From positions 496,001 through 560,000 of the forward strand of contig QZVU01000001.1 of assembly GCA_003602285.1 (NCBI GenBank): a stretch of DNA of 64,000 bases, in the 5' to 3' direction. Below the pieces are notes generated by a model that made no database searches, was not told where the DNA came from, and saw only the letters and a list, made by a program, of their open reading frames with translations. Every line of letters starts with the position of its first letter. Position 1 is the stretch's first letter. Both the position numbers and the translations under genes were made by a program. This DNA comes from Arthrobacter frigidicola. Its GTDB lineage: Bacteria; Actinomycetota; Actinomycetes; Actinomycetales; Micrococcaceae. Shown piece after piece: positions 57,656 to 64,000 of this stretch.

Positions 57656-57810
57656 GTCTTCTCCTGAAGTGATTGCGCGAGAGGAAATTGTGGTTTCCAC
57701 CGCTTATTCGCTCGCCGCCGTGTTACGGATGGGACAAAAACCCGAAAATTAGCCGACCGTTGCCGTACCGTTACCGACGGATTCGGGAAGACGCGCGAAC
57801 GGAGGGTCTG

Positions 57811-57816
57811 TAGGGT
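57811..57816 (+). promoter_or_regulatory. Candidate -10 box giving a leaderless transcript
   Basis: TAGGGT ends seven bases before the ATG of the DUF6221 gene. The GGAGG between them is too close to the ATG to be a ribosome site. Confidence 0.4.
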
Positions 57817-57823
57817 CGGAGGC

Positions 57824-58087
57824 ATGAGCGACCTCATCGAGTTCCTCCTGGCGCGCATTGAGGAGGACGAAGAGAACGTCCACTCCTGGTGGCACCAGCA
57901 GTCGGTCGCGGTGCTGGACCGGGCGCTCGCCGAATGCGAGGCCAAGCGCCGGATGGTGGCCCACTACTGCAGCATCGACTGGACCAGGGACCAGCCGGAC
58001 GGACGGGACGACGCCGTCGTCTTTATGCGGCTGCTGGCCCTGCCGTATGCCGGGCACCCCGGCTACCGCAGGGAATGGCGGCCCTAG
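57824..58087 (+). CDS. DUF6221-like small protein
   Basis: 87 residues: MSDLIEFLLARIEEDEENVHS at the start, LAECEAKRRMVAHY in the middle and LALPYAGHPGYRREWRP at the end, the pattern of DUF6221 (an N-terminal LxxRLxEDE helix, EVEAKRRI, and a C-terminal AHPDYREEW). Function unknown; found in many actinobacteria, often near phage-like or accessory genes. Probably leaderless. Confidence 0.75.
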   Translation: MSDLIEFLLARIEEDEENVHSWWHQQSVAVLDRALAECEAKRRMVAHYCSIDWTRDQPDGRDDAVVFMRLLALPYAGHPGYRREWRP

Positions 58088-58132
58088 TACGGAGCCGGGG
58101 CAGGGAGCCCGCCCTGCCGGTGCAGGCAGCCC

Positions 58133-59215
58133 TCACTCCGTCCAGCGGCCGGTGGCAAAGAACTCCTCAAGGACCGCCTCGAACGGTTTCGGGTCCAGTC
58201 CCCGGCCCTTCAGCCAGGCGTCGTCCTCGTAGGACCCGGCATATCGATCCCCGGAATCGCACATCAGCGACACGATGCTCCCCGCCCGCCCCTCGGCCCG
58301 CAGAGCCGCGGCGAGCTGCCATACCCCCCAGAGGTTCGTCCCCGTCGACGGCCCGGCGTGCAGACCGGTGAGGCGCCTGAGGTGCCGCGCGGCCGCCACG
58401 GAGGCCGAGTCGGGCACCTGGATCATCGCATCGATGACCCCTGGAACGAAGCTCGGCTCCTGCCGCGGCCGTCCAATGCCTTCGATTCGCGACGCCCGGC
58501 CGGTCGCCGGCGCCGACGGGTCCGCCCAGGCGGGAAAGAACGCCGAGTTTTCGGGGTCGACCACCGCAAGCCGCGTCGAGTGGCAGTAGTAGCGCAGGTA
58601 CCTGCCGATGGTCGCCGAGGTGCCGCCCGTGCCCGCGCCGACGACGATCCACTCGGGGATCGGGTGTTCCTCGAGGGCCAGCTGGCCGAAGATCGACTCG
58701 GCGATGTTGTTGTTTCCCCGCCAGTCCGTGGCGCGCTCGGCGTAGGTGAACTGGTCCAGGTAGTGGCCCCCGGTCTCGTGGGCGATCCGCTCGGCCTCGG
58801 CGTAGACCTGGCCGGCGTCGTCGACGAAGGAGCAGGTCCCGCCGTACTGCTGGATCAGGGAGATCTTCTCGGAGCTCGTGGTGCGGGGCATCACCGCGAT
58901 GAACGGCAGGCCGAGCAGCTGGGCGAAGTAGGCCTCGGAGACGGCGGTCGACCCGCTTGAGGCCTCAACGATGGTCGTACCCTCGGTGATCCAGCCGTTG
59001 ACCAGCCCGAAGAGGAACAGGGAGCGGGCCAGCCGGTGTTTCAGGCTCCCGGTGCGGTGCGTCGATTCGTCCTTCAGGTAGACCGAGACCTGCCATCCGG
59101 GCGGAAGGGGGACGGCGAAGAGGTGCGTGTCGGCGGACCGGCGGTTATCGGCCTCGATCCGCCGGACAGCGTCTGCGGTCCAGGTGCGGCCGGCGGAGGC
59201 GCTGTAGGTGATCAT
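58133..59215 (-). CDS. PLP-dependent cysteine-synthase-fold enzyme (probable L-cysteine desulfhydrase Cds1)
   Basis: 360 residues of fold type II PLP enzymes. K59 in [16 protein letters not shown] is the cofactor lysine, [21 protein letters not shown] the substrate loop, and [17 protein letters not shown] the phosphate-binding loop. The longer N-terminus and THRTGSLKH distinguish it from biosynthetic CysK/CysM and match the actinobacterial group that includes Mycobacterium tuberculosis Cds1, a cysteine desulfhydrase releasing H2S, pyruvate and ammonia. Divergent from a rhodanese with about 100 bases between, which supports a sulphur role. Confidence 0.88.
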   Translation of the reverse strand: MITYSASAGRTWTADAVRRIEADNRRSADTHLFAVPLPPGWQVSVYLKDESTHRTGSLKHRLARSLFLFGLVNGWITEGTTIVEASSGSTAVSEAYFAQLLGLPFIAVMPRTTSSEKISLIQQYGGTCSFVDDAGQVYAEAERIAHETGGHYLDQFTYAERATDWRGNNNIAESIFGQLALEEHPIPEWIVVGAGTGGTSATIGRYLRYYCHSTRLAVVDPENSAFFPAWADPSAPATGRASRIEGIGRPRQEPSFVPGVIDAMIQVPDSASVAAARHLRRLTGLHAGPSTGTNLWGVWQLAAALRAEGRAGSIVSLMCDSGDRYAGSYEDDAWLKGRGLDPKPFEAVLEEFFATGRWTE

Positions 59216-59318
59216 TGGATCAGCCTACAAGCGCTACTGGTGTCGGCCCGGTGCCTGTGGTGGACTGGCGTGCATCAGGACCGGCCCGGTGCCGGCTCAA
59301 TTTTCTAAGGAGATCTTG

Positions 59319-60152
59319 ATGAAGACTCTGATGGACGTGCAGACGCTGCGGGACCGGATGACCTCCGGGCTGCAGACCGTGCTGCTCGATGTCCGGTGGT
59401 CGCTGGGTGATCCCCACGGCCATGGGCATTACCGCTCATCGCACATCCCCGGGGCCATGTACGTGGATCTGGAGGAGCAGCTGTGCTCCCGCCCGGCTCC
59501 GGCCCTGGGGCGGCATCCGCTCCCGGACCCGGATGCGTTCCAGGAGACGGCCCGGCAGTGGGGCATCAACCGGCCCGACGACGTCGTCGTCGCCTACGAC
59601 GACTCGGGCAATCTCGCCGCCGCACGCCTGTGGTGGCTGCTGCGGGATGCCGGGCTGCGCTCGGTCCACCTCCTCGACGGCGGGCTCACCGCCTGGCGCG
59701 CCGCAGGGTACGAACTCGAGGGCGGCGAGGAACAGCACTGCCTGGGCTCGGTCGAACTCGGCCGGGGCGTGATGCCCGTGATCGACCTCGACGGCGTGCG
59801 CCGCGGCGGGGAGGACCTGCTGCTGCTCGACGCGCGGGCCGCCGAGCGCTTCAGCGGCGAATACGAGCCCGTCGACTCCAAGGCCGGTCACATCCCCGGG
59901 GCACGCAGCGCGCCCACGACGGACAACCTTCGGGCCGACAAGACCTTCCGGCCGCCGGCCGAACTGCGGGAGCGGTTCACCCGCCTCGGAGCAGCGGGAG
60001 CCGGCAGCGTCGCCGTCTATTGTGGCTCCGGCATCACGGCCGCCCACGAGATCGCCGCCCTGGAGATCGCCGGCATCCCCGCCGCCCTCTACCCGGGCTC
60101 CTGGTCGCAGTGGTCCTCACGGCCCGACCTTCCGGTGGCCACGGGAGCCTGA
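59319..60152 (+). CDS. Thiosulfate/3-mercaptopyruvate sulfurtransferase (two-domain rhodanese)
   Basis: 277 residues from the ATG at 59319, seven bases after AAGGAGA. The N-terminal rhodanese domain is structural (DDSGN at residues 94-98 where an active domain has Cys); the C-terminal domain has catalytic C235 in the loop CGSGIT. CRKGxT-type loops favour thiosulfate and CG[S/A]G[V/I]T loops favour 3-mercaptopyruvate, so mercaptopyruvate is the more likely donor. Divergent from the cysteine desulfhydrase gene; the pair suggests cysteine-sulphur turnover. Confidence 0.92.
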   Translation: MKTLMDVQTLRDRMTSGLQTVLLDVRWSLGDPHGHGHYRSSHIPGAMYVDLEEQLCSRPAPALGRHPLPDPDAFQETARQWGINRPDDVVVAYDDSGNLAAARLWWLLRDAGLRSVHLLDGGLTAWRAAGYELEGGEEQHCLGSVELGRGVMPVIDLDGVRRGGEDLLLLDARAAERFSGEYEPVDSKAGHIPGARSAPTTDNLRADKTFRPPAELRERFTRLGAAGAGSVAVYCGSGITAAHEIAALEIAGIPAALYPGSWSQWSSRPDLPVATGA

Positions 60153-60316
60153 GCTCCAAGCCGGGGCGGGGACGGGCGCCGTCTCCGCCCCGGCTGGCAG
60201 GGACGGTGCCCAGCAGGTAGCGTCGAGGCATGAACCCCGGACGTCCCTCGCCTCCGCCGCTGCGGGGAACCATCCCCCGCAGGGGAGCGGGGCGCGCCCC
60301 TGGCGAAGGAGAGCCT

Positions 60317-60742
60317 GTGAGCACTGTTTTTACCCGGATCATCCGCGGGGAAATCCCCGGCCGCTTCGTCTGGGCCGACGACGACGTCGTCGCGTTCCTC
60401 ACCGCCGCCCCGATCACCCCCGGGCACACCCTCGTGGTCCCGCGCCGGGAGGTTCCGCACTGGCTCGAGGCCGACCCGGAGACGCTCACCCGGGTGATGG
60501 CCGTGGCCCAGGCCATCGGCAAGGCCCAGGAGCAGGCCTTTGGCGCACAGCGGGTGGGAGTGCTGCTCGAAGGCTTCGAGGTGCCCCACCTCCACGTGCA
60601 CGTCTGGCCGGCGCAGGGCCCTGAGGACTTCGACGTCCACAACGTCGACCGGAACCCCGACCCGGCCGCCCTCGATGCCACTGCCGACTCCCTCCGTCAT
60701 GCGCTGCGCGCAGCCGGCCACACCGCCGTCCCCTCGGCCTGA
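60317..60742 (+). CDS. HIT-family nucleotide-binding protein
   Basis: 141 residues from a GTG at 60317. AAGGAG six bases upstream and the family start STVFTRIIRGEIPGRFVW decide against the longer frame from 60230. The histidine triad is HLHVHVWP near residue 97. HIT hydrolases act on nucleoside phosphoramidates or dinucleotides. It lies 40 bases before the DUF503 gene. Confidence 0.93.
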   Translation: MSTVFTRIIRGEIPGRFVWADDDVVAFLTAAPITPGHTLVVPRREVPHWLEADPETLTRVMAVAQAIGKAQEQAFGAQRVGVLLEGFEVPHLHVHVWPAQGPEDFDVHNVDRNPDPAALDATADSLRHALRAAGHTAVPSA

Positions 60743-60782
60743 GCCGGCGCCCCGGTCCGCACCGCAGGTGTAAGGAGCTGAC

Positions 60783-61082
60783 ATGTGGATCGGCACCATC
60801 GAATTCGACCTGCTGCTGGGCGATGTCCATTCGCTCAAGGGCAAGCGCTCGGTAGTCCGCCCGCTGGTGGCCGACCTGCGGCGCAGGTTCGACGTCGCCG
60901 CCGCGGAGGTCGAAAGCCTCGACCTGCACCGCCGCGCCGGGATCGGCGCCTCCGTCGTGGCGGCCGACCGGAGGCACGCCGTCGAGGTGCTCGACGCCGT
61001 TGAGCGTTTCGTCGCGTCCCGCCCCGAACTGGACCTGCTCAGCGCCCGCCGCCGGCTGCTGAGCTCGGAGGACCTCGGCTGA
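60783..61082 (+). CDS. DUF503 (YlxP-like) protein
   Basis: 99 residues. MWIGTIEFDLLLGDVHSLKGKRSVVRPLVADLRRRFDVAAAEVE and RRAGIGASVVAADRRHAVEVLDAVERFV match DUF503. Such proteins are usually coded beside nusA/infB/rbfA; here it follows the HIT gene. TAAGGAG lies six bases before the ATG. Confidence 0.92.
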   Translation: MWIGTIEFDLLLGDVHSLKGKRSVVRPLVADLRRRFDVAAAEVESLDLHRRAGIGASVVAADRRHAVEVLDAVERFVASRPELDLLSARRRLLSSEDLG

Positions 61083-61084
61083 AC

Positions 61085-61122
61085 CCGCCTGAAGATTCCG
61101 GCCGCCGGGTACCCTCAGGCGG
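61085..61122. terminator. Weak convergent hairpin between DUF503 and hrpA
   Basis: CCGCCTGA (61085-61092) pairs with TCAGGCGG (61115-61122) around a GC-rich loop. It includes the hrpA stop codon and has no T run. Confidence 0.35.
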
Positions 61123-64000
61123 CGAGTGCCTCGCCGAGGGCGGCCCGGATGCGCTTCTCGGAGACGCTGTAGGCGGTGCCCAGCTCCTGGGCGAACAGGC
61201 TGATCCGCAGCTCCTCTAGCATCCAGCGCACCCGCTGCAGGTCCGGCGCAGTCTTCCGCGCGCCGGCCGCCAGCGCCGCCACGGCATCGTCGTACTCGTC
61301 CTCAAGGCGCTGCACGACGGCGGTGCCCGCATTGTCGCGGGGGACGTTGGTCGCGAGCTTCTCGAGGCGCATCTCAATGCCCCGGAGGTAGCGCGGGAGG
61401 TGGGCGAGCTGGGAGTAGCCGGTCTTCGCGACGAACCCCGGGTAGACGAGGTGCTCGAGCTGGCTGCGGATGTCATTGAGTGCGGTGATCATCGCCAGGC
61501 TCGTGGTGCCCTTGAGCTGCTTGGAGATCCTGCGGTGGCTTGAGAGGATCTTCTCCACCGTGGCCGTCACGGTGAACACCGTGTCGATCAGCTCCGCCCG
61601 CACGAGCTCGTAGAGGGCGTCGAACTCCTTCTGGGTCCAGGGCAGCTGCTCGGGGACCAGCTTGTCGATCGCGGCCAGCGAGCAGTCGGAGATGAGCGCC
61701 GCGACGGACCCATGAGGGTTCTGGCTGAAGGTGAGCTTCTCGGTGTTGCTCAGGTGTTCGAGGACGTACTTCGCCGGGCTGGGCACGCGCAGGGACAGCA
61801 GCCGGATGACGCCGGCGCGCATGGCCCCGGCCTGCTCGGCCGGGCTCGGGAAGACCCGAAGCCCCACGGAGGTGGTTTCGTCGACGAGGGCGGGGTAACC
61901 GGTCACGAGGTGCCCGGCTACGGTGCGGGACACCTCGCGCGGCACCGTACCGAAGGTCCACGCCGTCGCCCCGGTCACTTCCGCAAGTCCCGGCGTGCCA
62001 CCGGCCGACGGCGTACCGCGCCCGTCGGCGGCCGTGGACTGCGGCGCCGCGGTGGTGCCGCCGTCTGCGGCCGGTGCCCGGCCCCCGCGGCGGCCCTTGC
62101 CGCCGGCCGGGCCCGCGCCCTCCGGGCGGGTGCTCGACGGGGTCGCCCCGAGGGACGCGGCGATCGCCCGGCTGACGGCGGGCGCCAGGGAGGCCTTGAG
62201 GGCGTCAAGGTCCTGGCCCTCGTCGAGCACCTTCCCGTGCGCGTCGACGACCGAGAAGGTCATCGACAGGTGCGGGGGCAGCACCGACCAGTTCCACGAG
62301 CCGGGCGGAATGATGTGCCCCTTCAGGCGGCGCAGGACGAGTTCGAGGGAGCCCTCGAGGTCGTCCACGGCCGGGTCGAAGTCGGCCTCGAGCGCGGCAA
62401 CGGCTGACCGGGCCACGTCCGGTGCCGGGATGAAGTTCTTGCGGATGCCCTTGGGCAGGGACTTGATGAGCGCCGTAACGAGCTCCACCCGCAGGCCCGG
62501 GATCTGCCAGCGGAACGGCCCCGACTCCAGCTGGTTGAGGAACAGCACGGGGATGCGCACGGTGACGCCGTCGGCCGCGCCGGGGGCGCCGGGGGAGAAT
62601 TCGTAGTTCAGGGGCAGCTCGAAGCCGCCCTGGTGCCAGGTGGTGGGGAAGGCCGAATCGTCGAGCGCGTCGGCGTCCTCGGCGAGCAGGTCCTCCGGAT
62701 CGAAATCGAGCAGGTCCGGATCCGCCTGGCGGGCCTGCTTCCACCACGAGTCGAAGTGCCGCTCGGAGACGACCTCCCGGCCCACCCGGGCGTTGTAGAA
62801 GTCGAAAAGGGTCTCGTCGTCGACCCTCAGGTCCCGGCGGCGCAGCCGGTTCTCGAGTTCCTCGATCTCCTCCAGCCGGGCCTTGTTGCGGTGGAAGAAC
62901 TTGTGGTGGGTCTTCCAGTCGCCCTCCACCAGGGCGTGCCGGATGAACAGTTCGCGGGCGACCTCACGGTCGACGCGGCCGTAGTTGATGCGCCGCTGCG
63001 GCACGATGGGCACCCCGTAGAGGGTGACCTTCTCGTACGCCATGACCGAGCCCTGCCGGCTTGACCAGTGGGGTTCGCTGTAGCTGCGCTTCACGAGGTG
63101 CGGGGCCACCTGCTCGGCCCACAGCGGGTCGAACCGGGCGGCGACCCGGGCCCAGAGCCTAGAGGTTTCGACGAGTTCGGCGGCCATCACCCAGTCGGGG
63201 GACTTCTTGAACAGGGCCGAGCCGGGGAAGACCGCGAAGCGGGTCCCGCGGGCACCTGCGTACTCGCGCTTGCGCTGGTCGTAGAGCCCGATATGGCTCA
63301 GCAGGCCCGAGAGCAGGCTGATGTGGATGGCGTCGCTGTTGCCCACCGGGTCGGCGGCGCCCGGGGCGAGGGTGATCCCCAGCGGCTTGGCGAGCTGGCG
63401 CAGCTGCGCGAACAGGTCCTGCCACTCCCGGACCCGAAGGTAGCTGATGAACTCGTTGCGGCACAGCCGGCGGAACTGGGTCGAGGACAGCTCCTTTTGC
63501 TGCTCCTCGAGGTAGCGCCACAGGTTCAGGTAACCGGTGAAGTCGGAGTGCTCGTCGACGAAGCGCTTGTGTTTCTCGGCGGCGCTCTGCTGCTTGGCCG
63601 GCTGGTCGGCGGATGGGCGCTCGCGGGGGTCCTGGATGGTCAGGGCCGCCGCCAGGATCATGACCTCCTTGGCGCAGCCCCGGCCGGCCGCCTCGACGAT
63701 CATGCGGCCCAGCCGCGGATCGACCGGCAGCTGGGCGAGCTTGCGGCCGACGCCGGAGAGCCCGCCGTCGTCGTTCAGGGCGCCGAGTTCACGCAGCAGG
63801 GCCACGCCGTCGGTGATGGCCTTGGCGTCGGGCGGCTCGACGAAGGGGAACTCGGCGATGTCGCGCGGACTCTTCGTGACGCCCATGGCGGTCATCTGCA
63901 GGATCACCGCGGCCAGGCTGGTCCTCAGGATTTCCGGCTCGGTGAACGGGCGCCGGGACTCGAAGTCCTCCTCGGAGTAGAGGCGGATCGCGATGCCGTC
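61115..64000 (-). CDS. hrpA: ATP-dependent RNA helicase HrpA (C-terminal part)
   Basis: 961 residues are inside the window; the N-terminal helicase motifs lie beyond the right edge and the frame is open to it. Visible parts, in order: the end of the RecA2/winged-helix region (RLYSEEDFESRRPFTEPEILRTSLAAVILQM), the helicase-associated domain (LRELGALNDDGGLSGVGRKLAQLPVDPRLGRMI, ILAAALTIQDPRERP), the OB fold, and the long DUF3418 tail specific to HrpA ([46 protein letters not shown]). A Gly/Ala/Arg-rich insert sits near the middle of the tail. HrpA resolves collided ribosomes or structured RNA; co-regulation with neighbours is not evident. Confidence 0.93.
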   Translation of the reverse strand, partial: DGIAIRLYSEEDFESRRPFTEPEILRTSLAAVILQMTAMGVTKSPRDIAEFPFVEPPDAKAITDGVALLRELGALNDDGGLSGVGRKLAQLPVDPRLGRMIVEAAGRGCAKEVMILAAALTIQDPRERPSADQPAKQQSAAEKHKRFVDEHSDFTGYLNLWRYLEEQQKELSSTQFRRLCRNEFISYLRVREWQDLFAQLRQLAKPLGITLAPGAADPVGNSDAIHISLLSGLLSHIGLYDQRKREYAGARGTRFAVFPGSALFKKSPDWVMAAELVETSRLWARVAARFDPLWAEQVAPHLVKRSYSEPHWSSRQGSVMAYEKVTLYGVPIVPQRRINYGRVDREVARELFIRHALVEGDWKTHHKFFHRNKARLEEIEELENRLRRRDLRVDDETLFDFYNARVGREVVSERHFDSWWKQARQADPDLLDFDPEDLLAEDADALDDSAFPTTWHQGGFELPLNYEFSPGAPGAADGVTVRIPVLFLNQLESGPFRWQIPGLRVELVTALIKSLPKGIRKNFIPAPDVARSAVAALEADFDPAVDDLEGSLELVLRRLKGHIIPPGSWNWSVLPPHLSMTFSVVDAHGKVLDEGQDLDALKASLAPAVSRAIAASLGATPSSTRPEGAGPAGGKGRRGGRAPAADGGTTAAPQSTAADGRGTPSAGGTPGLAEVTGATAWTFGTVPREVSRTVAGHLVTGYPALVDETTSVGLRVFPSPAEQAGAMRAGVIRLLSLRVPSPAKYVLEHLSNTEKLTFSQNPHGSVAALISDCSLAAIDKLVPEQLPWTQKEFDALYELVRAELIDTVFTVTATVEKILSSHRRISKQLKGTTSLAMITALNDIRSQLEHLVYPGFVAKTGYSQLAHLPRYLRGIEMRLEKLATNVPRDNAGTAVVQRLEDEYDDAVAALAAGARKTAPDLQRVRWMLEELRISLFAQELGTAYSVSEKRIRAALGEALAA

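Overview
This window is chromosomal DNA from a high-GC Gram-positive bacterium. The best fit is the Micrococcaceae (Arthrobacter and relatives). The lineage call rests on several features read directly: a fused E2/E1-type 2-oxoglutarate dehydrogenase (Kgd), a GuaB1-type IMPDH-like protein, a sigma-R/RsrA redox pair, a 24-residue bL37 ribosomal protein gene, actinobacterial families such as DUF6221, DUF4383 and GlxA regulators, many GTG starts, and a tmRNA tag reading AESKRTDFALAA. No phage, plasmid, insertion sequence, tRNA or CRISPR array was recognised.

Layout. 1-10.5 kb is accessory: a saccharopine-dehydrogenase-like gene (cut by the window edge) coupled to an APC transporter, an orphan SEDS (FtsW/RodA) gene, a CoA-transferase/GlxA-regulator pair, two small proteins, and secreted proteins including one with Ig-like repeats. 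10.8-17 kb is a core block: prfB, ftsE, ftsX, a coiled-coil M23 peptidase, smpB and ssrA, joining division-site hydrolase control to ribosome rescue. 17-25.3 kb holds a GH13 alpha-glucosidase, a YbdK-like ligase, a manganese ABC operon ending in its DtxR/MntR-type regulator, a methyltransferase and hisN. 25.6-28.2 kb is an amide cassette (amiS-fmdB-fmdA) plus a cold-shock gene. 28.4-34.8 kb has rsgA-aroA-doxX, a SnoaL-like/LysR pair, sigR-rsrA and bL37.

34.9-42.3 kb is an oxidoreductase and a complete oligopeptide ABC importer (binding protein, two permeases, a fused double ATPase). 42.5-48.8 kb holds a GDSL-like protein without its catalytic residues, kgd, and guaB1 divergent from kgd. 48.9-54.7 kb holds two overlapping CNNM/CorC-type genes and the zinc importer znuACB behind a Zur-box-like site, with zur convergent at its end. 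54.7-64 kb holds an MBL-fold protein, small conserved proteins, an orphan LuxR response regulator, a divergent cysteine-desulfhydrase/rhodanese pair, HIT and DUF503 proteins, and the C-terminal part of HrpA.

The most informative regulatory reading is upstream of sigR. A sigma-R-type promoter (GGAAT-N18-GTT) precedes an in-frame TTG that would add 39 residues to SigR, while a TAGACT box lies 8 nt before the conventional ATG, which has no Shine-Dalgarno. This resembles the two-isoform feedback circuit known for Streptomyces SigR. Metal control is also readable: a DtxR-like palindrome over the start of the Mn-binding lipoprotein and a Zur-like palindrome before znuA. I found no clearly new multi-gene defence or mobile system. 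Strand, frame and motif statements come from reading the sequence; functions follow from recognised families; no database search was run.
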